Under the pieces are notes generated by a model that worked only from the letters and a program-made list of their open reading frames with translations, was not told the DNA's origin and made no database searches. From assembly GCF_009932435.1 (NCBI RefSeq), contig NZ_BJOU01000005.1:1-15600 (forward strand): a stretch of 15,600 nucleotides of DNA, in the 5' to 3' direction. Source of the DNA: Gordonia crocea. Lineage in GTDB: Bacteria > Actinomycetota > Actinomycetes > Mycobacteriales > Mycobacteriaceae. The position numbers and the translations under genes were made by a program. Shown here one piece after another: positions 1 through 6,097 of the stretch; positions within the stretch are counted from its first letter, which is position 1; each line of letters starts with the position of its first letter.

Positions 1-1
1 C

Positions 2-979
2 CTGCGCTATGGCGAGAGCCTGGTCACCGCCGCGGCCAGCGCGGGCACCGACTACGTCGACCTCACCGGCGAGGTGCCCTTCGTGCGCTACTCCATCGAC
101 AAGGTCGGCGACACCGCCGTCGCGACCGGCGCGCGCATCGTGCACGCATGCGGATTCGATTCGGTGCCCTCGGACCTCGGCGCCTACGGGCTGTACCGCA
201 AGGCCCAGGAGGACGGCGCCGGCGACTTGGGCACGACGACGATGGTGGTGATGTCCGTGCGCGGCGCCGCGTCGGGGGGCACCATCGACTCGATGCGCGT
301 GATCGCCGAACAGGCCCGCGACTCGGCGACCCGCTCCATGCTGCTCAACCCCCAGGCCCTCTCGTCGGGACCGGGGGAACTCGTCCGGGTGGACCGCCGC
401 TCGGAGCCGAGCGACGCCGCGCTGGTCCGCGCGTCCACCGTCGACCCGTCGCTGCGCGGCACGCTCGCCCCGTTCTTCATGAGCTCCTTCAACACCCGCA
501 TCGTGCGCCGGTCCGACTCACTGCTCGAGTACGGCCCGGATTTCCGCTACGGCGAGGCGATGGCCGTCGGCTCGATCCCCGTCGTGTCGACCATCGCTTC
601 GGCCGTCGTGGCCGCCGGGTTGGGCGCCGGGCTAGGGGCGATGTCGTTCGCGCCGACGCGCAAGCTGCTCGACCGCGTGCTCCCCAAGCCCGGCGAGGGC
701 CCGAGCGAGGCCTCCCGGGACAAGGGGCACTTCACCGTGCAGACCTACACGACCACCTCGTCGGGCCGTCGCTACCGCAGCCGGATGTCCGCCCAGGGCG
801 ACCCCGGCTACAAGGCCACCGCGGTCATGCTCGGCGAATCCGCACTCGCCCTGGCACTGGACCGCGACCGCCTGCCGGCGCGCTCCGGCGTCCTCACGCC
901 GGCCGCGGCGATGGGCGACGCGCTGATCGACCGGCTGCGCGACGCGGGGTTCGACATCGACGTCGCCGAGATCGGCTGA
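2..979 (+). CDS. Saccharopine dehydrogenase-like / trans-acting enoyl reductase family protein (5' end outside window)
   Basis: The reading frame is open from the window edge, so only the last 325 residues are seen; the family is usually about 410-420 residues, so about 90 N-terminal residues including the Rossmann NAD(P)-binding start are missing. The visible part begins LRYGESLVTAAASAGTDYVD, continues into LTGE, and then has IVHACGFDSVPSDLG, both hallmarks of this family. Mycobacterial members include Rv2449c and the trans-acting enoyl reductase Rv2953 of phthiocerol lipid synthesis. A hydrophobic stretch near 570-650 (VGSIPVVSTIASAVVAAGLG) fits the membrane-associated C-terminal half of such proteins. 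A lipid-modifying reductase role is inferred from family only; no polyketide synthase is nearby. Its stop lies 7 bp from the end of the converging methyltransferase gene, with no separate terminator seen. Confidence 0.85.
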   Translation: MRYGESLVTAAASAGTDYVDLTGEVPFVRYSIDKVGDTAVATGARIVHACGFDSVPSDLGAYGLYRKAQEDGAGDLGTTTMVVMSVRGAASGGTIDSMRVIAEQARDSATRSMLLNPQALSSGPGELVRVDRRSEPSDAALVRASTVDPSLRGTLAPFFMSSFNTRIVRRSDSLLEYGPDFRYGEAMAVGSIPVVSTIASAVVAAGLGAGLGAMSFAPTRKLLDRVLPKPGEGPSEASRDKGHFTVQTYTTTSSGRRYRSRMSAQGDPGYKATAVMLGESALALALDRDRLPARSGVLTPAAAMGDALIDRLRDAGFDIDVAEIG

Positions 980-986
980 CGCGCGC

Positions 987-1700
987 TCAGCGCTTCATCG
1001 AGACTTCGATTCCGCCCTGGCCGGGGATCGTCACCGACTGGAACGGCCCGTCCGGGTCGCGGACGAAGTCGAGGTACTCGCGGTACTCCTTGGCCCCGCT
1101 GACGACGTTGTCGCAGACGACGAGGGCGCCGCGGCGGAGCTCGGGCTCGAGGATCCGCAGCGCGGGGGCCGCCATCGGGATCCAGATGTCGACGAGCACG
1201 AAGTCGATCGGACCGTCGACGCCGGGCAGCGTCTCGCGCAGATCCCCCTCCAGGATCTCGACGAAGTCCGCGACCCCGGCCTGCGCGAGGTGGTCGCGGG
1301 CCGCGGCCACTTTGCCCGGCTCGTGCTCGGTCCCGATCACCACGCCGCCCTGGGCCGCCCCGTCCTCGGCGGCATTGTCCCGAACCGCCGCGGCCAGGTA
1401 GATGGTGGACACCCCGTAAGAGGTCCCCACCTCGACGATGCGGCGGGCGCCACTCGAACGGCACAGCAGATAGCAGAGCGCGGCCTTCTCCGGATCGAGC
1501 GCCACGAACTTGTCGGCCAGCCATCGTTTGCCGGCCTCGCTCTGCGTCGAATCCCAGGTGCCGTCGCGCAACCGGGAGGTGACGGAGTGCCTGATCATCG
1601 GCAGCACGGCCGGCAGCATTTGGCGTTTGCTCTCCCGGTGCAATCGCTCGACGACGGTGCGTGCTTGCTGGTCCAGCGGCGATGCCGCGAGCTTCCCCAT
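987..1700 (-). CDS. Class I SAM-dependent O-methyltransferase
   Basis: 237 residues. The Rossmann-type methyltransferase core is clear: motif I VEVGTSYGVST at residues 89-99 binds the SAM methionine part, GTEHEP at 123-128 carries the acidic residue for the ribose, EGDLRETLPG at 151-160 precedes motif DFVLVDIW at 166-173, and CDNVV at 196-200 resembles the metal-site region of catechol-type O-methyltransferases (Methyltransf_3/24 group). The substrate is unknown. The ATG at 1700 was chosen because a TAGGGT hexamer lies exactly 6 nt upstream with no convincing Shine-Dalgarno, the pattern of a leaderless transcript. A palindrome like an IdeR/DtxR iron box lies 22 nt upstream, so iron-dependent repression is plausible. 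It is transcribed in the same direction as the thioesterase gene upstream (86-bp gap), but the promoter-like signals suggest it can be expressed separately. Confidence 0.88.
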   Translation of the reverse strand: MGKLAASPLDQQARTVVERLHRESKRQMLPAVLPMIRHSVTSRLRDGTWDSTQSEAGKRWLADKFVALDPEKAALCYLLCRSSGARRIVEVGTSYGVSTIYLAAAVRDNAAEDGAAQGGVVIGTEHEPGKVAAARDHLAQAGVADFVEILEGDLRETLPGVDGPIDFVLVDIWIPMAAPALRILEPELRRGALVVCDNVVSGAKEYREYLDFVRDPDGPFQSVTIPGQGGIEVSMKR

Positions 1701-1706
1701 GCCCCC

Positions 1707-1712
1707 ACCCTA
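1707..1712 (-). promoter_or_regulatory. -10 element of the methyltransferase gene (leaderless type)
   Basis: Read on the minus strand the sequence is TAGGGT-GGGGGC-ATG, a TANNNT hexamer with 6 nt to the start codon. Transcription would start at or next to the A of the ATG. There is no good -35 match; the iron-box-like palindrome occupies that position. Confidence 0.5.
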
Positions 1713-1722
1713 CGCGAGCGGA

Positions 1723-1736
1723 TTAGGCATACCTAA
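1723..1736 (-). promoter_or_regulatory. Possible IdeR/DtxR-type iron box
   Basis: TTAGGCATACCTAA is a near-perfect palindrome (TTAGG-N4-CCTAA). It matches 12 of 14 positions of the right-hand part of the 19-bp iron-box consensus TTAGGTTAGGCTAACCTAA; the remaining five flanking bases match poorly. It lies at about -36 to -23 from the methyltransferase ATG, over the expected -35 position, where repressor binding would block RNA polymerase. The assignment rests on motif similarity only. Confidence 0.5.
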
Positions 1737-1777
1737 GTTCGAATGCGCCGCGGTGCAATGCCGCACCAAGTCACCGC

Positions 1778-1796
1778 GCAGGCCGGTCAGGCCTGC
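1778..1796 (-). terminator. Hairpin at the 3' end of the thioesterase gene
   Basis: GCAGGCC-GGTCA-GGCCTGC forms a 7-bp perfect GC-rich stem with a 5-nt loop. The loop holds the thioesterase stop codon on the minus strand. No U-tract follows, so it would be a weak or factor-assisted terminator, or it may act as a 3' stability element between this gene and the methyltransferase. Confidence 0.35.
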
Positions 1797-2416
1797 CCGG
1801 GTCGCAGTTCGATGAACAAGGACTCGATGTCGGCGCAGAGGCGGTCACCGTCGTGCAGCGTGCCCGCGACGAACAGCTTGCGGCCCTCCCGACGCTCGAC
1901 CCACGTGCGGATCGTCAGACGGGTGTTCAGCGGCGTCAGCGACCGGTAGTTCACCTTCAGGTAGGCGGTGCGGCACACCCCGTTGACCGCCACCAACGAG
2001 GCCATGCCGCCGAGGTCGTCGAAGGCGACGGCGACCTGGCCGCCGTGGGTCACCCCGTTGCCGCCGAGGTGGTACGGGCGGAACCACACCGTCGCCAGCA
2101 CGCCCTCCGGTGTCGCCTCCTCGATCTCATACGGCGGCAGCGTGAGGTTGCCCCGGGCCGGCAGGTCCACCCGGGTGCCGGCCGGCGTCGTCCACTCGTC
2201 GACGAGGTGCGCGTCGAGTTTGGCGTTGAGCTCGCTGAGCACCGCGATGGCCTCGACGGCGAGTTCGTCGGTGGGACAGGCGAACCGGGCCTTGTCCATC
2301 AGGGTGCGGACCTGTTCGCTGAACTCCGCATAGTGCGGGCCGCCGCGCTCGGTCGAGATGTCCAGATCCGGGCGGAAGCCGCCCTCGTGCGGGACGGTGG
2401 GGGACGAATCACTCAT
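1787..2416 (-). CDS. PaaI/THEM4-like hotdog-fold thioesterase
   Basis: 209 residues. The C-terminal two thirds (about 95-205) is a hotdog domain: HLGGNGVTHGGQVAVAFDD at 116-134 has the central-helix pattern in which a conserved Asp (133/134) acts with the HGG segment to hydrolyse acyl-CoA thioesters, followed by AYLKVNYRSLTPL at 151-163 and the closing strand IESLFIEL. The N-terminal about 90 residues are helical and less conserved, as in many actinobacterial members. Likely role: cytosolic acyl-CoA thioesterase of unknown chain preference. The next gene, divergently transcribed, is menB, whose product is a CoA thioester (DHNA-CoA). A DHNA-CoA thioesterase role is possible but only inferred from position; most members near menB are uncharacterised. 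The start ATG sits 6 nt after TAACGT. Confidence 0.85.
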   Translation of the reverse strand: MSDSSPTVPHEGGFRPDLDISTERGGPHYAEFSEQVRTLMDKARFACPTDELAVEAIAVLSELNAKLDAHLVDEWTTPAGTRVDLPARGNLTLPPYEIEEATPEGVLATVWFRPYHLGGNGVTHGGQVAVAFDDLGGMASLVAVNGVCRTAYLKVNYRSLTPLNTRLTIRTWVERREGRKLFVAGTLHDGDRLCADIESLFIELRPGQA

Positions 2417-2422
2417 TTCCCC

Positions 2423-2428
2423 ACGTTA
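2423..2428 (-). promoter_or_regulatory. -10 element of the thioesterase gene (leaderless type)
   Basis: On the minus strand the sequence is TAACGT-GGGGAA-ATG, a TANNNT box exactly 6 nt from the start. GGGGAA touches the start codon too closely to act well as a Shine-Dalgarno, so a leaderless mRNA is likely. The element lies in the 73-bp gap shared with menB. Confidence 0.5.
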
Positions 2429-2477
2429 TCCCCGACCGATCGGCCCGCCTGCGCGACCCCGCACCGAGGCGCGAACG

Positions 2478-2483
2478 TAGGGT
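2478..2483 (+). promoter_or_regulatory. -10 element of menB (leaderless type)
   Basis: The sequence is TAGGGT-GGGTGC-ATG, again TANNNT with 6 nt to the start codon and identical in hexamer to the one before the methyltransferase. The AGGGTGGG run could be read as a poor Shine-Dalgarno, but the exact spacing seen at other genes favours a -10 box. No clear -35 was found. Confidence 0.5.
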
Positions 2484-2489
2484 GGGTGC

Positions 2490-3440
2490 ATGAGCGATCA
2501 GTCCCCGTTTGACCCCGATTCCTGGCGCCCGGTCCCCGGCTTCGACGACCTGACCGACATCACCTACCACCGCCACGTCGGGGAGGGGCGGGCCAACGGC
2601 ATCGTCCGCATCGCGTTCGACCGCCCGGAGGTCCGCAACGCCTTCCGGCCGCACACCGTCGACGAGCTCTACCGCGTCCTCGACGACGCGCGGCGCACCC
2701 CCGACGTGGGCACGGTGCTGCTCACCGGCAACGGGCCGTCGCCCAAGGACGGCGGTTGGGCGTTCTGCAGCGGCGGCGACCAGCGCATCCGCGGACGGTC
2801 CGGCTACCAGTACGCGACGAGTCACGACGACGACGTCGCCGCGGCCGGCGCCGACGGGGTCGACGAGGCCCGGGTCAAGACGCAGGGCGGGCGCCTGCAC
2901 ATCCTCGAGGTGCAGCGGCTGATCCGGACCATGCCCAAGGTGGTGATCGCGGTGGTCAATGGCTGGGCGGCCGGCGGCGGGCACTCGTTGCACTCGGTGT
3001 GCGACCTGACCCTGGCCTCCCGCGAGCACGCGCGGTTCAAGCAGACCGACGCCGACGTCGGGTCCTTCGACGGCGGCTACGGCAGCGCCTACCTGGCCAA
3101 GCAGGTGGGCCAGAAGTTCGCCCGCGAGATCTTCTTCCTCGGCGAGGCCTACGACGCGGAGACCATGCACCGGATGGGGGCGGTCAACCGCGTCGTCGAC
3201 CATGCCGAGTTGGAGGCGACCGCCATCGACTGGGCGCGCAAGATCAACGGGAAATCCCCGACCGCGCAACGCATGCTGAAGTTCGCGTTCAACCTCACCG
3301 ACGACGGGCTGATGGGCCAGCAGGTGTTCGCCGGGGAGGCGACCCGCCTGGCCTACATGACCGACGAGGCGGTGGAGGGCCGCGACGCCTTCTTGGAGAA
3401 GCGCGACCCGGATTGGGACGCGTTCCCGTATTACTACTGA
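2490..3440 (+). CDS. menB: 1,4-dihydroxy-2-naphthoyl-CoA synthase MenB
   Basis: 316 residues, close to the 314 of M. tuberculosis MenB (Rv0548c), and similar along the whole length. It closes the second ring of o-succinylbenzoyl-CoA to give DHNA-CoA in menaquinone synthesis. Crotonase-fold signatures: SGGDQ at 94-98 and VNGWAAGGGHSLH at 156-168 form the oxyanion hole and CoA pocket. QTDADVGSFDGGYGS at 185-199 carries Asp187, Ser192 and Asp194. An Asp at 187, where E. coli MenB has Gly and uses bicarbonate, marks the bicarbonate-independent class. Tyr289 in RLAYM matches the C-terminal tyrosine that completes the active site of the neighbouring subunit, and the protein ends in the family's aromatic tail (PYYY). 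It is divergent from the thioesterase gene. menE and menA lie about 5 kb downstream on the same strand. Confidence 0.97.
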   Translation: MSDQSPFDPDSWRPVPGFDDLTDITYHRHVGEGRANGIVRIAFDRPEVRNAFRPHTVDELYRVLDDARRTPDVGTVLLTGNGPSPKDGGWAFCSGGDQRIRGRSGYQYATSHDDDVAAAGADGVDEARVKTQGGRLHILEVQRLIRTMPKVVIAVVNGWAAGGGHSLHSVCDLTLASREHARFKQTDADVGSFDGGYGSAYLAKQVGQKFAREIFFLGEAYDAETMHRMGAVNRVVDHAELEATAIDWARKINGKSPTAQRMLKFAFNLTDDGLMGQQVFAGEATRLAYMTDEAVEGRDAFLEKRDPDWDAFPYYY

Positions 3441-3449
3441 CCACTCCCG

Positions 3450-3483
3450 ACGCGACGACGCGCGCCGCGTGAGCGCGTCGCGT
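3450..3483 (+). terminator. Possible terminator after menB
   Basis: ACGCGACG (3450-3457) pairs perfectly with CGTCGCGT (3476-3483), and an alternative inner stem ACGCGC/GCGCGT exists in the same stretch. It starts 9 nt after the menB stop and has no U-tract. The surrounding 106-bp gap otherwise holds only the promoter of the next gene. Confidence 0.4.
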
Positions 3484-3527
3484 AAGCGCCCCTGTGAGAG
3501 CAAGGCCACGTCAAACCCGCCGCGCGG

Positions 3528-3546
3528 TCAGGTTACCCTTACTGGC
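3528..3546 (+). promoter_or_regulatory. Leaderless promoter and possible iron box of the YncE-like gene
   Basis: The 19 nt directly before the ATG read TCAGGTTACCCTTACTGGC. Inside is TACCCT (3534-3539), a TANNNT -10 box 7 nt before the start, with no Shine-Dalgarno. The core AGGTTACCCTTAC also matches 12 of 13 positions of the iron-box pattern AGGTWAGSCTWAC, although the outer right half is lost, giving 13/19 overall and weak dyad symmetry. The promoter reading is the firmer of the two. Confidence 0.4.
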
Positions 3547-4731
3547 ATGAGCATCCACTTCACGAAGGCCCGCGCATCTGCGCTCGCCGTCACCGCATTG
3601 TTCTCCCTCGGTGTGATCACTGCACCGACCGCTAACGCTGCACCCTCACCGGCACGCCCGGGACCCGCGGTGCCGCAGCCGGCCGGCTACAGCATCAAGG
3701 GCTACAGCGTCGGCGTCGGCAATGAGCGCGGCGGAAACTACCGCGGCGCCATCGACGCGCAAACCGGCGACCTGTGGATGACCCAGGTGGAGCCGATGAG
3801 CGGTGCCACCCGCTCGAACATCCTGCGTATCGATCCGAACACCATGACCGTCAAGAAGCGGTTCAACGTGATCGAGCCCGCCAACACCGGCGGCCACGGC
3901 AAGTACGGCGTCCAGTACGAGATCAACGTGCCCAAGACCGGCAACGTTGTCTGGACCACCGCCGCCGCCGCCAACGGTGGTGAAGCCAACGTATGGGACA
4001 AGACCACCGGCAAGCGGGTCGCCCGCCTGACGAACCTGCCGCACGCGCACTGGGTGCAGTTCGCTGAAGGTCTTCGCGTCGCGATCGTCTCCGTCACCAA
4101 CGGCCTGGCGTTCTTCGACATGGACACCTACGCCCGCATCGGCGAGTGGGCGTTCCCCGGAGCGGGCAAGAAGCTTGGCGCCGGACTGGCCGTGACCAAC
4201 GCCGACGCCAACGGTGCCACCATCTCGGTCACCTCGTACTACCGCGATCTCTCCCAGCTGCGCATCACCCGCAGCGGCGGCAAGGTGCAGACCAAGCTCA
4301 AGTGGAACACTCGGCAGGCCCAGGCCGAAGGCCACGGCAACGTCGTCGCCGATACCAGGACCAACCGCCTGTACGTGAACAATCTGATGACTCCGGCCGC
4401 CGGCCTGTCGGTGTACAACCTGACCACCGGTAAGCACATCGCCGACGTGAACACCGGCATCGGCAGCAACTCCCTGCTGATCTTCCAGGGAAAGCTCTAC
4501 GTCGCGAACTACTTCCTGGGCTTCATCTCGGTGGTTGACCAGAAGACCTTCGCCGTCCAGCAGGTCATGACCACCGGCCTGCTGCCGAACCATCTGTTGG
4601 CGTGGAAGAAGAACACGTTCCTGGTGATCGACAAGGCCTCGGCGATCTCCGAGCTTCCGACCGGGATGCTGAAGATCAAGACGCCTCCGCTGTCCAGCGG
4701 CGACTACGTCTTCAAGGTCACCAAGCACTGA
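3547..4731 (+). CDS. Secreted YncE-like beta-propeller protein
   Basis: 394 residues from the ATG at 3547. A longer in-frame start at 3469 (GTG) was rejected because the region before 3547 looks like a promoter and the signal peptide begins properly at 3547. Residues 1-31 form a Sec signal peptide: basic start MSIHFTKARA, hydrophobic core SALAVTALFSLGVI, cleavage after ANA. The mature part repeats blade-like units such as ILRIDPNTMTVKKRF, GLAFFDMDTYARIGEW, GLSVYNLTTGKHIADV and GFISVVDQKTFAVQQVM. These have the strand-turn-strand pattern of YVTN/YncE propellers. No Cys for lipid attachment and no catalytic motif were seen, so it is probably exported as a binding protein of unknown ligand. Codon choice is strongly biased (AAG, AAC, ATC, CTG), suggesting high expression. 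E. coli YncE is a Fur-regulated periplasmic propeller; the iron-box-like promoter here gives a loose parallel. Confidence 0.75.
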   Translation: MSIHFTKARASALAVTALFSLGVITAPTANAAPSPARPGPAVPQPAGYSIKGYSVGVGNERGGNYRGAIDAQTGDLWMTQVEPMSGATRSNILRIDPNTMTVKKRFNVIEPANTGGHGKYGVQYEINVPKTGNVVWTTAAAANGGEANVWDKTTGKRVARLTNLPHAHWVQFAEGLRVAIVSVTNGLAFFDMDTYARIGEWAFPGAGKKLGAGLAVTNADANGATISVTSYYRDLSQLRITRSGGKVQTKLKWNTRQAQAEGHGNVVADTRTNRLYVNNLMTPAAGLSVYNLTTGKHIADVNTGIGSNSLLIFQGKLYVANYFLGFISVVDQKTFAVQQVMTTGLLPNHLLAWKKNTFLVIDKASAISELPTGMLKIKTPPLSSGDYVFKVTKH

Positions 4732-4751
4732 GCCTCGGCTCCTGGACAAAG

Positions 4752-4808
4752 CCGCACAACCAGACATCCCCCGCACATTTTTCGTGCGGGGGATGTCTGG
4801 TTGTGCGG
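4752..4808. terminator. Perfect 25-bp hairpin, bidirectional terminator
   Basis: Arms 4752-4776 and 4784-4808 are perfectly complementary over 25 bp, separated by a 7-nt loop ATTTTTC. The hairpin lies between the converging ends of the propeller gene (4731) and the F420 oxidoreductase gene (4821). Both flanks carry only a short TTT, so release would depend mainly on the very stable stem. The length and perfection of the stem are unusual for a simple terminator. Confidence 0.8.
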
Positions 4809-4820
4809 GGTTTGCCGGTG

Positions 4821-5882
4821 TCAGGCGATGATCTCGGCCAGCGTCGCCATCGTGTCCACCCGCTCGCGGTGGGTTCCGGCCGACGGGCTGGCCAGGATCA
4901 CCCCGACGCCGGCCTCGTCGAAGGCGGCGATCTGCTCGGCGACATAGGAACGCGGCCCGATGAGGCTCATGGCCTTCACCAACTCGTCGGGCACCGCCGC
5001 GGCGGCCTCGACCTTCTTGCCGTCGAGGTAGAGGTCCTGGATGACCTTGGCCTCCTCGACGTAGCCGTACCGCTGCACCAGCGAGTTGTAGAAGTTCTTG
5101 CCGCGGGCGCCCATGCCGCCGATGTAGAGCGCAGCGTGGTGGCGGACGAAGCCGAGCGCATTCTCGATCTGTTCGGAATCCTCGGTGATGTAGGCCGCGG
5201 CCTGCACGACGATGCGCAGCTCGCCCAGCGCCGAGTCGCGCTTGGCCTTGCCCGCGGCCAACGATTCACCGAAGGCGGCATCGACGTAACCGGGGTGGAA
5301 GAGGAAGGGCTGGAACTCCTCGAAGAGCTCGGCGGCCAGTTCGACATTCTTCGGGCCGATCGCGGCCAGCAGCATGGGGATGCGCTCGCGGACCGGGTGG
5401 TTGATGATCTTGAGCGCCTTGCCCAGGCCGCTGCCGCCGTGTTCGGCGTCGAGCGGCAGCGTGTAGTGCTTACCGGCGTATTCCACCTTCTCCCGCCGCC
5501 ACACCTTGCGGCAGATCTCGGCGTGCTCCCGCGCACGGCCGAGCGGGAAGTCGTACTTCACCCCGTGGAAGCCCTCGATGACCTGCGGGCCCGACGCGCC
5601 GATCCCGAGGATCGCACGGCCCCCGCTGATGTAGTCCAGTCCGGCCGCGGTCATCGCCAGGTTCGTCGGCGTCCGCGAATACATCGGCAGAATCGCGGTC
5701 TGCAGCTCCATCGTGTCGGTCTGCGCCGCGATGTACCCGAGTTGGCTGACCGCGTCGAAGCTATACGCCTCCGGCACCGCGATGCGGCGCACGCCGACGC
5801 CTTCGAAATCCCGGAGATTCGCGATGGTCTCGCGGAAGTCCCCTGCGTAATTGATCGGCATACCCAGCGTTATCCCTGTCAT
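4821..5882 (-). CDS. LLM-class F420-dependent oxidoreductase
   Basis: 353 residues from the ATG at 5882; the frame is open further upstream, but that part is proline/arginine-rich and unlike the family. The protein is a luciferase-like TIM barrel: ITLGMPINYAGDFRETIANL at the start, TAILPMYSRTPTNLAMTA at about 63-79, and GGRAILGIGASGPQVIEGFHG at about 88-107, the loop that holds the cofactor phosphate in F420-dependent members. It resembles mycobacterial proteins of the Rv3520c type. The reaction and substrate are unknown; F420H2-dependent hydride transfer in the cytosol is expected from the family. A CAGAAT hexamer lies 6 nt before the ATG and no Shine-Dalgarno is present. The gene is flanked by the big hairpin on its 3' side and the pitA regulatory region on its 5' side, so it is a single-gene unit. 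Confidence 0.88.
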   Translation of the reverse strand: MTGITLGMPINYAGDFRETIANLRDFEGVGVRRIAVPEAYSFDAVSQLGYIAAQTDTMELQTAILPMYSRTPTNLAMTAAGLDYISGGRAILGIGASGPQVIEGFHGVKYDFPLGRAREHAEICRKVWRREKVEYAGKHYTLPLDAEHGGSGLGKALKIINHPVRERIPMLLAAIGPKNVELAAELFEEFQPFLFHPGYVDAAFGESLAAGKAKRDSALGELRIVVQAAAYITEDSEQIENALGFVRHHAALYIGGMGARGKNFYNSLVQRYGYVEEAKVIQDLYLDGKKVEAAAAVPDELVKAMSLIGPRSYVAEQIAAFDEAGVGVILASPSAGTHRERVDTMATLAEIIA

Positions 5883-5888
5883 GGGGAG

Positions 5889-5894
5889 ATTCTG
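5889..5894 (-). promoter_or_regulatory. Possible -10 of the F420 oxidoreductase gene
   Basis: On the minus strand CAGAAT-CTCCCC-ATG. The hexamer matches TATAAT at four of six positions and stands 6 nt from the start, like other leading genes here. No -35 is evident. Confidence 0.35.
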
Positions 5895-5987
5895 GCACGG
5901 GTGCGTGTCCGTTTCCCGGCTGCCCTGCGGCCCGGCGCCGCCGGGGCACGGCGGGCGCCGATCCGGTGGCCATCGGCCGACGCGTCG

Positions 5988-6020
5988 GTTAACAGAAGAT
6001 GAACAGCGACGGAACACCGC
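5988..6020 (+). promoter_or_regulatory. Three tandem 11-bp repeats resembling a PHO box, with adjacent -10
   Basis: Consecutive 11-nt units are GTTAACAGAAG (5988-5998), ATGAACAGCGA (5999-6009) and CGGAACACCGC (6010-6020). Each has AACA at positions 4-7, and the first two share AACAG. Streptomyces PhoP sites are 11-nt direct repeats beginning GTTCACC, so spacing and sequence both fit a response regulator of the PhoP/RegX3 type. CATAAT at 6020-6025 is a good -10 just downstream; the repeats would cover its -35, as expected for an activator. The transcript would have a leader of about 65 nt before pitA. This and the element at 6073-6097 are the recognisable content of the 214-bp gap before pitA. 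Confidence 0.5.
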
Positions 6021-6072
6021 ATAATCCCAGGTCAAAGGGGTGTGACGCGATCGGTCCAGTTATGCGGATGGG

Positions 6073-6097
6073 GATTTCACCAGCCATGATTTCACCA
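6073..6097 (+). repeat. Direct repeat GATTTCACCA overlapping the pitA start
   Basis: GATTTCACCA occurs at 6073-6082 and 6088-6097, 15 nt apart; the second copy runs into the pitA ATG. The same stretch holds a short frame at 6062-6100 (MRMGISPAMISP, with a further ATG at 6086) whose TGA overlaps the pitA ATG as ATGA. In addition, CATGAT (6085-6090) lies 6 nt before the pitA start and could be a leaderless -10. Which of these matters cannot be decided from sequence. Confidence 0.35.

Noticed and set aside
2409..3509. 366-codon open frame on the minus strand opposite menB
   Set aside because: It mirrors menB codon positions, as is common in high-GC DNA, has no recognisable domain, and menB is certain.
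3646..4776. 376-codon minus-strand frame opposite the YncE-like gene
   Set aside because: A valine/glycine/aspartate-rich shadow frame; its start lies inside the 25-bp hairpin region. The plus-strand product has a signal peptide and blades.
4602..6002. 466-codon plus-strand frame opposite the F420 oxidoreductase
   Set aside because: It runs through the propeller end, the terminator hairpin and the antisense of a clear LLM-family gene; composition is shadow-like.
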